Origin: Lonicera japonica
Taxonomy: Eukaryota > Streptophyta > Magnoliopsida > Dipsacales > Caprifoliaceae
Reading direction: 5' to 3'
Length of the DNA stretch: 64,000 nucleotides
NCBI GenBank assembly: GCA_021464415.1
Contig: JAKCWG010000959.1
Location: forward strand, 1-64,000
Position numbers and translations under genes: made by a program. Positions 1 to 12,260 of this stretch are shown here, piece by piece (within the stretch, counting starts at the first letter, position 1; the number at the start of each line of letters is the position of its first letter). Under the pieces are notes generated by a model that made no database searches, had not been told where the DNA came from, and was given only the letters and a program-made list of their open reading frames with translations.

Positions 1-40
1 TATCTTTTTATAAACACAACATTAACTTATTTTCATCATC

Positions 41-55
41 AAAAAAGGGGCAGAT
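41..55 (+). promoter_or_regulatory. Polypurine tract before a copia 3' LTR
   Basis: A purine-rich run (AAAAAAGGGGCAGAT) lies directly before the TG that opens the LTR at 56. In LTR retrotransposons this tract primes plus-strand DNA synthesis, so the element lies on the plus strand with its body to the left, outside the window. The form resembles the AAAGGGGGAGATTG tract of SIRE-type copia elements. Confidence 0.6.
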
Positions 56-1469
56 TGTTGACCTTTTAAAGTCAATTTAATCTTATTTGATAATTTACAA
101 TAAGCTAATAAAGTGTTTTTTAACTCGGTTATTCCAATAATGATAGCCACCTTAACCGATACATATTCCGATCAAGTGTAAACTTCAAACCGAAATAGAC
201 AAACTCTCATACAAGCTTTACAAATGCTTCTACTCACAAGAAACAAACTCAAATGATCTACATGTGCTATACAAAGCCAAGAAAGGATCAAGATCATTTC
301 CATATATTCTACAAAGGATCCAAATCAAGAAATGATCAAGAACATCAATCAAGTGAAGATACGTACAAGAAAATCAAGTATCATGAAGACTCGAAACATC
401 TATAAATGTGTTTGCTTAGATTTTATGTAAAAGATATCATTGATCATTTATATAGCTCATGCAATGATTTAACCATGTCAAGATTGATCAAAACTAGTTT
501 TAACTTTGAAAACTAGTCATCTTGGAAAATTCACGATAAATTCATATGAATGAATTTTGATACAAAAACTATTTTAGAAGTCTTAGAAAACTATTTTTGA
601 CATTCTCCAAGCATTAAAATCAATTTCGGAGTCAAAATGAAAAAAAAAAAAAAAACAAACTCCCCACTCCAGTAGCATGTAGTCGACTACATGGATAATG
701 GTGGAGTCGACTACATGGTGCACTGGGTAGTCGACTACCTTGACCAAATATAGCCGTTGAAACTTTTTCTAAAGTGCACTTTTGCCCATTAATTTATTTC
801 TCCACCACAAACGGCTACAAACTTTTACTACCTATATATATGAGTTCTAAGACTCATTTTTAACAACGTAAATTATCATACAAACCCATATTTCATATAT
901 TCACATTATTCAAGTTTGAAAGCTAAGGCATTGATCAATCTTTTCATTCTTTGAGCCTATATTCATTGATAAATTTTGATATCTCTTAGTGTGAGCTTCA
1001 TTTTTAATTCATTATACACAAGAGCTATTGTACATTGGTGTTAGTCACCAAAACTTATTCAAATCATAATTGTGAGAGGTGTATCTCATAGAAATAGTAA
1101 GAGGGATTTCTTGTGAAAGTATTGAAGGTGTTTTCAATACTTGTAAGAGTGTGTGAGAAGAATACACTTGTAGTGGTTTGATCTTCACCTGGAAGGAGAT
1201 CGATTATAGTGGAAATTCTCGGGGAACTAACCGAGCGCGGAGTAGAGGGAACAAGCCGAACTGTGTGGACAAAAAATCTTCGACTTTGATTGGTTCTATC
1301 TTTCTATCTCTTGCTCTATTATATTGTGGTATTTATTCATTATGCTTGAAATTATATTTGTTGTAGATTGCTTGATAAATATAGACATAATATTTTCAAA
1401 TTGATTTAAAAATCTGATTAAGTTTTAAAATCCCTATTCACCCCCCTCTAGGGTATTTTCTGACCTACA
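56..1469 (+). mobile_element. 3' LTR of a Ty1/copia element (SIRE-like)
   Basis: The LTR opens with TGTTGACC after a polypurine tract and probably closes at CTGACCTACA near 1469. A TATA-like ATATATATG lies at about 832-840. The downstream part has the GAAGGAGATCG...CGGGGAACTAACCGAGCGCGG and CCCTATTCACCCCCCTCTAGGG layout that I associate with SIRE/Maximus-type LTRs. Length is about 1.4 kb. The 62-residue open frame at 1178-1366 is inside this LTR and is not a gene. The right boundary is approximate because no target-site duplication can be paired with the missing left end. The upstream palindromes at 676-739 are listed separately. Confidence 0.6.
676..739. repeat. Three GTCGAC-centred palindromes in LTR U3
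   Basis: CATGTAGTCGACTACATG (676-693) is a perfect 18-bp palindrome. A second core, GGAGTCGACTAC, lies at 703-714, and GGTAGTCGACTACC (726-739) is a perfect 14-bp palindrome. They share the core AGTCGACT and sit about 100 bp upstream of the TATA-like box. Function unknown; they could be protein-binding sites or replication-slippage products. Confidence 0.8.
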
Positions 1470-1629
1470 TGTACAAAACATAGAGTCAAAAGTAAAGAGG
1501 AAAGTTCCATTATATCAGAGGTAAAGCACATATGGAGTATTTTCAAGGCCAAACAAAATTACAAAAATGACCATAAATACTTAACTTCAAGCCTTGGGGG
1601 GAGGAGAACTTAGACCTGCCTCATCATCT

Positions 1630-4600
1630 CTATTTTTCTGAATCGAAAGAAACTTCAGCAGGAAAAAGCTCAAGAGGACACAGTATAGTCCGACTGAACA
1701 ATTCGTGATCAGACAGAACATTGCGAAGCCCAAGATCATATCCGTCTTTGTAGATGTTGTCCTTGAGCTTCAAAGCTTTACTAGCAAATTCATGCATGGC
1801 CTCGTTGTAACCAACGTTCCTTTCTTCAATCAGAGCGGATTCATGCTGGGAAATTAAGTATAATCTTTTAGCAGCATGCACTTCCTTCAACTACAAGATG
1901 GCCAAGTTATGTTCTTCTTTGATTCTGCTAAGCTCTGAAACACCATCCTTGTCCATTCGTTCAATAACTTCCTTGGCTTGCCGTTCAACCTCCAAAGTTT
2001 CCAACACTTTTTTAAAGCTGAGAACCTGCTCTCAGAAGGAAGTATGAAGGTCAACCAGCTCCTTATCCTTAGCAGCCTGAGCTGAAGTTTGCTCTTAGAA
2101 AGAAGTACGGAGGTCGGCTAGCTCTTTGTCCTTCACAGTCTAAACTTCCAGCAAGCCGGTCACTTTGGTGTTTAACTTCTTGATCTCGGCGTTCCTCTCT
2201 TTCTTGATGACCTTGGCTTTTCACTCTTGCATATGCTTAAACCCAAGTTCAGAGAAGCGTAAGCTAGCCGACAAGTAGGGTGTTTCTTGTGTTAAGTATT
2301 AACCGAAAGTATGAGAAAAGCATGACAAATACATCAGAAGTGACTTACTTCAACTAGGCATCGAAAACCCTGCATTTCTAAATTGCCCGATTCCTCATTT
2401 CGTAATGATTCTCAATCCTTGGGAAGGCCCATGTACATGACCAGGTGTGAACACTTCAATTTGCGACCCTCGCAAGAATCCTGATCTCTAAAGAAATGAA
2501 CATGCATGCATGCACGAACATTTTTACATACACACATACTATGTACATGTGATACAGGTCAAAGAAGGAAGCCCAACGATACCTATATGAGAAATTACGA
2601 GAATGTTCAGAAACCGCCGAAACTAGAAATCGTCAAAACTCCTAGAAACTTGTGAAATGAGAGTTCTCCATTTTTGATCATCCAAAAATTTAGAAAATCG
2701 GGAGTTCATTTCGAGTAATTAAAAGAGAACCTTCCTGAAGTCCAAATGATCTCAAGTTTGGTCAATAGATAGGTCTTGTTATGGGTAAGAACATATCCAA
2801 AATTTGTCTTTATCGGACATGGGATCATTAAGAATTAATTCGTTTATCGTGCAATTCTAGTCAAAATGTCCTTCGTAGCAATTAGAGTAAATGGAGGCCT
2901 TCCTGAACTCTAATCGACCTCAAATTTGGATACAAGCTAGAAAACATTTTAAGGAAAAATATACCCAAAATTTAGGAAAATTCAACGGGCATAAGTTCAC
3001 TTGTCATACAACCAATGAGGTTGTTGTACGCAAGTATATTTCCTACAAGGGAAAAACTCTTTGTAACAATGTGAGGAGACCGAGTCCTTCTCGAACTCCG
3101 ATCGGTCTCAAATTTTTACACGATTTAGAAGACTTATATTTTCAATACATATCCAAAAATTAGTATCATCCAACGGTTGGAACTTCAGTTGTCATACAAC
3201 CAGTGACCTTATCTACAAGAAGTACCTTTCCTATGCGAAAACAAACTTTTCGTACCAATCAGAGAAAAAGAAGTCCTCCCTAGACTGCGATCGGCCTCAA
3301 ATTTTGATTAGATTTAGAATAGTTATACTTTCAATATATATCCAAAAATCAATTTCATCCAACGGTTGGAACTTTAGTTGTCGTACAACAAGTGACATTG
3401 TCTACAACAAGTACCTTTCCTACGTGGAAACAAACTCTTCGTACCAATTAGAGAAAAATGAGTCCTTTCCAAACTCCAATCAGCCTTAAATTTTGAAACG
3501 ATCTAGAAGACTTCTATTTTCAACACATATCCAAAAATTAGCATGATCCAATAGTGGGAAGGCTTTGCGATAAGCTCTTAGAGTCCTAGTCACAATCTAT
3601 TTTCTTGCTCTCCAAGTAGTTTATAGCCATGTATAGACCCCCCCCCTAATCAAGGGAATTTCGTGGTACACACTAAGGGATCCTTATTCTCTCCCTCCGA
3701 TAGTGCTCATATATAATTTTCTCTCTCTTCTTTTATTTATTCGTTAGTTTTATAATTCATACTCTTATTTGCATAATTTCTATGACTTGATAGCTTTTTA
3801 AAACCCTTTTCCAAATTATTTTTCACTAAAGGCATATAATAAACCCTAATCCAATTCCAAAATGGTATTATTATTTTCTTACTTTTGTGAAAGCTCGGAT
3901 TAGTGGCATTGTTGTATGAAGGAATCAAAAATTGTTATATATTCAATATAACTCATAGATTGCGGTGTATATATGATAAATACTCGATTATAAGAGCACT
4001 ATTGCCATCTATACCGGTTTAATCAATAGCCTTTAGTACACGATCGGTCAACTCGCCTCATTTCACGTTGAATATAAGATTCCACATCGAATCAGTTTTC
4101 AAAAAGCCCAAAGCTTTATAAAATCACTTGTTTCATTTCATATATTATTGTCAATCTCTTTTTTTTTTTTTTCAAATCACACACAAAAACTTATTTTTAA
4201 AATCCTGGGCAAATAAGGAAACACATCGTTTTAATCCCATCCCCAAAATCCCAGTTTCTAAAGCAAGTACGAAAGCTATAAAGTAATAGAAATAGCATGC
4301 AAGAACTGAATTATAACACACGCATATCCTGCTTAAGAGACCGAAAGGGCAAATTGGGTTCTTAACATCTTCCTAATTCATAACTTAATCCCCGAATCTT
4401 CGAATCAACTTGTTTCGCATACATTGTGTATAAAAGGATATTTAGTCCATAAATACGTCTTTTTTACACGAACCTTATTTGTTTGTTTAGTAAACAAATT
4501 GACGACTCTTATTCTTTTCAAAAACTAATTTTTAATGTAAAACAGAATCGTCGCCCACGAAGACTCAGGTGCCGAAAACGCAGGTTCTCACACCAGGGCA

Positions 4601-6470
4601 AGAGAAATCTCGGCATCCTGAATGGCAAAATCCTTCATGGTCATGAGCCTATCGGGAAAACACAGCCTCAGTTCTACTACAAAAACCTTTGCTTTGCCTT
4701 TATCGATTTGAGCAGCAGAGCTGCTTTCACTTCTATTCACACCGACAGGAACTTGGATCTCCTCAAGTTACAACTTCATCATCGAAAGAACTACAGTCAG
4801 TTAGGGCGTCCACCATCTTGTCAACCCCTAAGTCGATGTCAAGTATAGGGGGATAGCGGCAGCAGCACCCAGAATTGTATCTACGCGTGAGACCTCGTAT
4901 TCTGTTGGAAGAGTTTTAGTTGAAATGGTCTCCTCTTCGGTTTCCTGAAGAGTTGCTATCTTCCTATTCTTCTTCGAAGAAAAAGTAGCTAGTTTAGCAA
5001 TGGCGGAAGCAAATGCCACCTTGTTTTGTTTTAACATTCGGGTTTGTCGGAAGTTCAACATCTGTGTTTTTGGAGGAGCTGCAGCCCTTATAGTTTGAAG
5101 AGGGACCATTGGAGGCAGATCTCCTATATTGCCTATTTTACAGAAATAACGATTAGGTTTAACACCGATACAGATTTGATATTGCATTATTAGACGCCTT
5201 TTGACTTTAGTAGGCCATGATAAAAAAATCTTCAAAGAAAATAATACTAAAAGAATGAGAGAAAACGAGGAATGCACCTTCTTCCTCCGTGATGATTTCG
5301 TTCGGAGGAGGAACATCCTGCTCTTTAGTGGCAACCACGGAAGGACCATTCTACTATTCACCACTCTATTCTTCGACTATGACAATAGTGGGGAGATCCT
5401 CTGGCCTAACATTAGTCGCTGTAAAGGAGGGGCCGCAGGCCTCTCCAAAGAAGTCCTCAATTTCGAGATACTCCCCATCTCTATAAGCATTTGGGTCTCC
5501 CATACCTTCAATAGGAACCACAACCCCTTGTGACAACCTTAGAAGGGGAGCCGTGGTAGGAACATCCCAGTCGCAGTAACTTGAAGAACTATAGGGACAA
5601 ACACATTCGAATCAACGGGAGCAGATGAACCTTCGACAACGACAGAAACAGCCAGAGGGTTTACTCTAACGAATTTACTGGCCTTGCTCTTCTTTTGCTT
5701 CTCAGACTGAACATCCCAGTTGAGAATGTTATACCGAATGAGTAACTGGTAACGGGAAAACCAATCTAACTTATCCCCTATCCAATCGCCATACGAAGTT
5801 CGATCTTGGAAAGAGGTATTATTAGTCTGATAACCCAAGAGATTATGGGCAGCCCTTAGATGATTAAGAATGGTGTCGTCGCTGTTGCCAATATGGCAAG
5901 CAATGGCGTTCAGTTGCTCATAGTGGACGGTGTTCCATTTGGGCCTACTGAATAACCCTTCATTTACAAGAAGCTAAAGTAGCAATTAGAGAGAAAGGGA
6001 GAATTACAAATTGACAATGAATTACAAATTAAAACTATAACCAACTTACCAGGGTTACTGCGCTGTTTTGGCATGGGAAATTCAGTCGGATTGGGCTTGT
6101 CATTCCTTTTAGTACAACTGTACCACTGTACATATACTTACAAGAATTCCACAGGCTAACAATCAAAGCTGGGGCATTTGGCTTCCCTTTCAAATTCCAT
6201 TAGCCCTCCATTTTGGAGAAATTCAGGGTATCGCAGTATTTAATATCCCAGAAATCGAGCTTCATACCGAATTTTCTGTTCACTTCAGCCAGGCCCAAAA
6301 TTATTCTGACTGTATTAGGGGAGACTTGACATAAGTGAAGGCGGGTTCGTCGGAGGAAATCGACCAAGAGAGGGTAGAAAGGAACCCTCAGTCCAGCCTG
6401 CAAGAAATAAGAAGTGTATATAGGGTACGTCCCTACCTTGAAAGTAAGCTTTTTAGAGATCATATTTTTG
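1630..6470 (-). pseudogene. Decayed putative gypsy-type transposon protein (Transposase_28-like, antisense ORF)
   Basis: Fragments of one minus-strand gene can be read in pieces. At 6463-6200 the frame contains GLRVPFYPLLVDFLRR followed by SPNTVRIILGL, which resembles the Transposase_28 (putative gypsy type transposon) family. Further pieces at 5838-5539, 5364-4828 and 1890-1630 look like the basic/serine-rich middle and the coiled-coil C-terminal part of such proteins. Stops and frame changes separate the pieces, so I call it a pseudogene, though some gaps could be introns. Proteins of this family are known as additional, often antisense, ORFs of Tat-lineage Ty3/gypsy elements. The nearby LTR-like end at 7240-7700 has its TATA box on the plus strand, which fits an antisense ORF. 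No host role is evident. Confidence 0.5.
2650..3560. repeat. Diverged tandem array, about 185-bp units
   Basis: About five degenerate copies in a row. The last three begin near 2983, 3171 and 3360 with AACGG(T/G)..., each continuing through TTGTCATACAACCAGTGA, GTACCTTTCCTA, GTCCT...CTCCGATCGGTCTCAAATTT and ATATCCAAAAATTAG. Earlier copies (from about 2650 and 2838) are more diverged. Short open frames at 2891-3163 and 3304-3489 are by-products of the repeat. Tandem repeats of this size are common in the untranslated part of Tat-type gypsy elements, which fits the surrounding decayed element. Confidence 0.75.
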
Positions 6471-7239
6471 TCTGTCGCATGTTCCTCCCATTTGAATTGA
6501 TCAGGGAGAAATTGACGTTAGAATTCCCTTTTCCTTTTCTCGGTTATAAGCGCGTAATGACCCATTAGATTCTTAGGGTTTGGGAAGAGAAAAAGAATGG
6601 GGATAAATCGCAAATCAACAAAAAGTAGAAAGCAAAAAAGGCGAAAAGAAATTGAATCACAAACCCTATAACAAAAAGAGAAAAATTTGCAAGAGTGAAG
6701 TTCCCTCGTTTACAAAGTAGCAAAAATAGAACGAAGGTAGTAACTAGGTTTGATATTCAAATAGCAGTTATACCTTTGGGAAATACGCGTCGAAAGAGGG
6801 GTGATTAAAAATTCAAAAAAATTGGTGGAGCTCCGAATATGAGACGATTTAGTTGATGACTAATACGTGGATTTGGGCTGGTTTCTTCTTTAAAAGCTTT
6901 CGATCGAAGATTGAGTTCAAGCATGTGCTCCCAACCTTGTTTGTTGAGACCACATGCTTGAAGAGGCAATTAAGGGAGCATAAACATTGCTTAAGGTGAA
7001 CTGGGCTGGCCTAATTTGTTTAGAAGCCCACATGGAGAACCAAGCCCACAAGACTGGTAGGAACAAATAAAACGAATAAGAAATACGCTGAGTTGTCAAG
7101 TTGCTGAGACCCGACCTTGTCGAGATGGCCAAGTCGAGGTCGAGTTCAACATGGAATGATGCACATGGAGTGCCCAAGGAGCATGCGAAAGAAATCATGC
7201 TGAATCGTACGAACCTGTACAAAATCGTGCTTGCTTCCA

Positions 7240-7700
7240 CTACACCACTACTATCGTACTATTTTAAAATTCGTTAGTTATGGGTAAGGAAAAAAAAGGC
7301 TGGAATATTATCTAAGTCTTATCCTATTTAGTCATTTTACTATTAACCTTAATGAGCAAGTGTAACCCTAATTCTATGTGTATAAATAAAAGAGGGATAG
7401 CTCAAAAAAAACAGATGATGCATCTTTGGTTGTTAATTGATTACTAGTTTACTTCTTCTATTATAGAGAGAGAAAGCTTGTAACTCATCATTCATTGATT
7501 GACAGCCTTAAGAGCTCAATATAAAACACACGCACAAACGAAAGACGTACTGCTGGACTAGTATAAGCCCTACCGGGAGAAACCTACCGTACCTAAATAA
7601 TCCTTTATTACACTTGTAGTTTATCTATCACAACCAAACCGTCTTTCTGTCCTCATAAATTATCTTTGTGGGCTGAGCTTAAAATTTTCGGCCACCTACA
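7240..7700 (+). mobile_element. LTR-like end with TATA box (gypsy-type)
   Basis: TATAAATA at 7381-7388 is followed by a leader-like tract and a stretch ending GGCCACCTACA at 7700, after which the base composition changes to plain AT-rich DNA. This looks like the R-U5 part of an LTR on the plus strand and probably ends the element that holds the antisense ORF. I could not fix the left boundary or find a target-site duplication. Confidence 0.35.
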
Positions 7701-8599
7701 ATTTTAATTTATAATTATAATATTTAAAATAATTCTTTTATAATACTAATTTTATATTAAATTAGTATTAAATTAAGCCTATTGTTCTTTCATGATTGAG
7801 GAACTTATATATTATAGTTCTAGACGGTATCGTGCACTTTTTTTTAAGTAGTAAGATTTCATAAACTAGTATAATGAAGTATTGTTATTATTATACTTAG
7901 GGTTTGTTTAATTGTCCCTCAAATTATAAATTACGCTATTTACAATTTCAACATTTAGTTGTGTTTGATTGTGAAAATTAAACAATCGCCAGTTTGATAA
8001 TTTATGTTGATTCATCAAAACTCATACAACCCATTTCAAATAAAAAAACTTGAGATTGCATAATTTTAGAACAAGAGAATTCACTCTAGCTTTATATTTC
8101 TAAAAAAAAGCTATTGTCTGTATTTAATGTTGATGTTTCTAGACAAAATTTACATAAAAGACTTTAGATTTAGGATTCGAATCACGAGAGAGGGAAGAGG
8201 GATGGGGCATACTGTGATCGTAACTTGAGATTTTAACATGAAGGCAAGGTATTATCACCCTATTTGATCCATATGACCGGTTAAATTTATTGATCTCAAT
8301 AAATAATTAATAGAACTAAAGTTTATTAAATGAAAAAAGGGTTTGAAATATATTCGATAATCTATAGATGTTTATCCCTATGTTTTTAATAAATTTAGTT
8401 CTTCCCTCATCTTATTTTAGCACATATTTGTTTAGAGAATTATTACTTTTTAAATTTATCTTCTTAAGTAATATAATGAAATCATGTAATACCATTTCAT
8501 AACTAATCGAATCGTATATAAATTCGTAAATAATTATCCAATAGCTTATTAGCTCATATAAAAATTACTCATATATTTTATTTTTATTAAAATTAATAA
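7701..8599. other. AT-rich intergenic stretch, no gene seen
   Basis: Low-complexity AT-rich sequence with stops in all frames. It precedes the more GC-rich leader exon of the OB-fold gene, and TATA-like ATAATATAATATATC at about 8599-8611 could serve as its promoter. Confidence 0.5.
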
Positions 8600-8611
8600 T
8601 ATAATATATCG

Positions 8612-8830
8612 AATCCCTCCCGTCCAGACTAACATCCCTCACCCCTCACCCAGCCGAATGACTTTCCTCTCTCTCTCTCTCTCTCGTTCAATTTTGAAGC
8701 CCTAGTCGCCACCGTCAGTCATCTCGCACTCACAGACTCCCACTCTTACAAACTCTCTTTCTGTTTCTTTTCGGACCGCCAGAGCCCCCGGAGCGGTAGT
8801 CGACATCGGACCGCTGGCTACCATCGATAG
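8612..8830 (+). other. Non-coding leader exon of the OB-fold gene (predicted)
   Basis: This stretch is richer in C and T than its surroundings, holds a (CT)n run at 8668-8684 and ends in ATAG followed by GTACTTATCC, a plausible splice donor at about 8831. A plant 5' leader exon would look like this. The matching acceptor is TACATGCAG ending at about 10909. Both ends are inferred; transcript data would settle them. Confidence 0.4.
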
Positions 8831-9407
8831 GTACTTATCCCTTCTCTCTCTCTACTCTCATTTCTTCCTTCATTCTCAAAATTTTAGGGCTTTTTTCTAT
8901 CCTCTTTCTCTTGCATTTGGGTGTTTGATAAAAGATCATGATCTTCTTTTTCTTTAGGATTTCTTGCATATTATGGTATACCTGTTTTGTGGAGAAGAAA
9001 TTAGTTAGGGTTAAAGTGGTTTTTCAAATCAAAGTGGGTATTAATGAAGATACGCTTTGGTTGTTTAAGAGAAAAGGGATGAGGGAATAGAAAGAGAAAA
9101 ACTGGTATATAGGTCTTAAATAAATTGTTTGGTTTCTACTTTAGCCTTAATCAGTAAAAAAGAAAGAAAAATGGGAATCTAGGTGTTAAAGAGAAAGGGG
9201 ATGAGGGAACAGAGAAATGTGTTAAAGAAATAAATTATTTGGGTCTTTATACTTAGCCTTAGTATAAAAGGAAAAGAAATAAAAGAGAAATCTCGATTGG
9301 GTTGTGATTGTGTTTATTATTTAGTTTGTTGCACTTTTGAATTGATTTGTTATACTCGGATATGCATTGTTTTTGGACAAAATTTTTAATTTGAGATGGT
9401 GGGAGTG

Positions 9408-10696
9408 TGTTGAAAAAGAGTGAATGTCCCATTTGTACCTCGAACTTTGAACTTTGTACCCGATTTCAAGTTGCACTCCAGACTTCAATTTGTTCCAACT
9501 TGCAGTTCAAATTTTAAAAAGTGGTTTTAAATGCTCACTCCGTTAATATTCTGTCCATTTTATAACAGAAGTTGTCATGTGAGGGGCATAAAGGTAAATG
9601 TAACTCTCCTCCTCCTCTTCCTTCTTCCTACTTCTTCTTCTAAAGAAGAAAGAAGAAGATATGACCATCTCTGTTCTCGTTGACGTTGCTACCAACACTC
9701 TTTGCGACGGCCAATCCTCTTGCTCCCAAGCTATTTACATTAATGATCTTTAGCAAACGGTAGTCTCTCTCTCCCACTTTTGTAATCAGCTGTGTACTTT
9801 GAATCTCTCTTTCTCGTGCATTTTCAAGTGTTTGGTTGCTGATAAAATGGATTAGAGTAATTGGATTGTATTGTCGTGGATTTTGGTATTTAGGCTTTCA
9901 TTTCGCGATTACTAAAGCTTTTAGCAATTCAACTGTACTTTGATTCTCTCCGTTTCTCGTGCATTTTCGAGTGTTTGGTTGCTGAAATTGTGGATGAGAG
10001 CAATTGGATTAAATTTGTTGAGGATTTGGGATTTTAGGCATTCATTTTCGCTATTAATTTAGTTTTTCAACTAAGAGAATTTGAGGAGTGACTTTTCTGT
10101 ATAATCAACTGTATTATGAATCTCATGCATTTTCTAAGTGTTCGGTTGCTGAGAAAGTTGATGTGACCAATTGGATTAAATTTGTTGAGGATTTTGGATT
10201 TTAGGCTTTTGTTTTTGTGATTAATTAAGTTTTTAGCGATGCAACTAAAACAAATACGCCATTTGTGAGTTTTAAAAGTATTTTTGTGAACCTTTTCTCC
10301 TGTTGTAATTAACTGTATTACAAATCTCTCTTTCTTGTGTACTTTCACGTGTTTGGTTGATGAGAAAGTGGATGAGAACAATTTTGAAAACAAGACTTTG
10401 GTTAACTGCGAAACTTTTAATTACTGAAGCTTCCTTTAATATTTTTCTTTCTTTAAGAAGAAGTAGAAGAAGAAGAAGAATAGATATTATCTTAAAGAAG
10501 AAAGAAGAATAAGAGGAGTTACATTTACCCTTATGCCCCTCACTTGACAACTTCTGTTATAAAATGGACAGAGTGTTGATGGAGTGGGTATTTAAAACCA
10601 CTTTTCGAAATTTGGAGTGCAAGGTGGAACAAATTGAAGTTTGGAGTGCAACTTGAAACTGGGTACAAAGTTCGGGGTGCAGATGGGTTTTCAACA
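9408..10696. mobile_element. Long-TIR (foldback / Pack-MULE-like) element in intron 1
   Basis: Two arms of about 240 bp are inverted copies of each other: the left arm (9408-9660) opens TGTTGAAAAAG and the right arm (10443-10696) ends TTTTCAACA. Shared stretches include GAACTTTGTACCC, CAAGTTGCACTCC, ACTTCAATTTGTTCCA and CTGTCCATTTTATAACAG. Between the arms lies an exon-like segment (9661-9765) starting with ATG, then four diverged copies of an intron-like unit. The structure fits a foldback element or a MULE that has picked up a gene piece. I did not find a convincing target-site duplication. Confidence 0.65.
9783..10400 (+). repeat. Four diverged intron-like tandem units inside the foldback element
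   Basis: The motif series CTTTGAATCTCTC, TTTCTCGTGCATTTTC, AGTGTTTGGTTGCTGA, ATTGGATT and GGATTTTGGxxTTTAGGC recurs four times (starting near 9790, 9938, 10115 and 10313). Unit length is about 150-200 bp. It follows an exon-like segment ending in CAAACG|GTAGTC, so the units may be duplicated copies of the start of a captured intron. Confidence 0.65.
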
Positions 10697-11028
10697 GGTA
10701 ATTTGGCAAATTAATTTTCCCTGTTATCTGGTTTACCATAAATGAATCTTAAAAACAGAAACACTAACCATATGAATGGCCAAGTTTACTAGCTTTGGTA
10801 ATTTTGGCGTTCAGATTTTCAAAAGACACACACACATATATATATAATGATGACGATGATTCGTTTTAAGAGTAAAAATCTCGAGATGTCATTGCGTTTG
10901 TACATGCAGTTTGCTCACCATTCTTCCTCATCTTCAGTGCCTGTATCTATGAATTGGTTCTGTCCTTCAAGTTTTAATTTGATTCTTGTATTTATATAAT
11001 TGACTCTGGTGACTCCCTTAATTCCTAC

Positions 11029-11275
11029 ATGGCAATAATGGCACAATCTACAGTTCCAACGATGGAGAAGAGAAAGCCGGTGTTCACCAAGGTCGATAAC
11101 CTTAAGCCGGGAACGTATGGACACACTCTGATGATGAAGGTCGTTAGCTCTAAGCCGGTGGTTCAGAAAGCCGGTGGCCGGCCGGTGAACCAGAGTGTTT
11201 GCTGGCCCCGAATCGCCGAGTGTATCGGCGGCGATAAGACCGGTACCATCGTCGTCACTGCTCGTAATGAACAAG
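11029..11275 (+). CDS. Intact coding exon of the OB-fold gene (N-terminal half)
   Basis: This exon reads cleanly from ATG 11029 (a second in-frame ATG follows three codons later) to the donor AACAAG|GTAATA. It encodes the first strands of the OB fold, with a conserved RIAECIGGDKTG motif. The exon ends in phase 1, and the base left over joins exon 3 at 12919 to give the expected Val-Asp. Its GC content is higher than that of the surrounding introns. On its own it would not form a complete OB barrel. Confidence 0.7.
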
Positions 11276-11989
11276 GTAATATTTTCATTTCCGTAGTTAT
11301 GCTGGAGTTATTTTTTGAAACCCTATTTATTGATTATGTTTGATTTGGTTTGATATGTGAGAACATTTAGTCTCGTGAATACCAAGTACTAGTGTGTTTA
11401 ATTGAGAAGAAACAGAGATTTATGAACCCTTAGGGCATTTAGTTTGTACTAGTTTGGTTTGAAATTTTGTGCTAGAAAAATTTATTGTTTTGTCTACTAA
11501 AGTATCAGGAGTGCTGCCGTGTTAGTTTGATTGTTCTGTTGATGATTCACCTTAACCTTTTGAAGATCACACATTGCTTCAATTGAAAGTCCAAGTATTG
11601 CCTCAATAAGTTTAAATTTTTGTCTTTTTGACAATATAATATTATTTTATGTGCTATATCAGTAAACACCTTGAGAATGATCACTAGACTTATTGATGCC
11701 AATTTATTGGGTGTCCGTGTTTTGATCGCATAACATAAACTACAAGAAGATCATCTTCATGGACAAGTGTGAGAGATGGTCTTAAGCTCTGGTTCTAGTA
11801 TGATGTGACATAATGCATAAAATTGGATCGTGTGCTTCCTCTTAAAAAATAAAGTATCTAGCATTGTTACATCTAATACATAAATAAGCATCAATTGAAC
11901 ATGGTCTTGATTATCTGTTCTTTTTGTAATCCTCCATATGCAGAATGACAACCCACTTATCTTCTTTTGTTCTTTTTTCACTTGAAGTG

Positions 11990-12260
11990 GAACCTAGGTA
12001 TATAAGTATAAATTGGGGGAATTGTATTAGTTGTGAACTTGTACTTGGGACCTCGTTGGAGGCTAGTTGTTAGATTATATAAGGTTTCTTGAACACTTTA
12101 AATAGGGTGTTTGGAATGGGAGATATTCTTGTTAATTTAGAATGCGAATTTTAAGTCCCTTACAGAGATTTTGCTCAGTTAACCCGCTGTCGGCTTACGG
12201 CACCCATAACGAACTAGGTCCAAGAGGAGAAATCCTCTTAACGGGATTTGGGGCGTTACA
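11990..12260 (+). mobile_element. Gypsy-type LTR 3' fragment in intron 2
   Basis: The end AACGGGATTTGGGGCGTTACA (12239-12260) and the preceding ACCTCGTTGGAGG and TTAACCCGC blocks parallel the end of the LTR at 42750-43014 in the same order but at clear divergence. No primer site follows it. It is probably a truncated or solo LTR from a family related to the one at 40.4-43.0 kb. Confidence 0.5.

Noticed and set aside
5201..5533. Plus-strand frames of 110 and 65 residues
   Set aside because: They are shadows of the minus-strand Transposase_28-like pseudogene.
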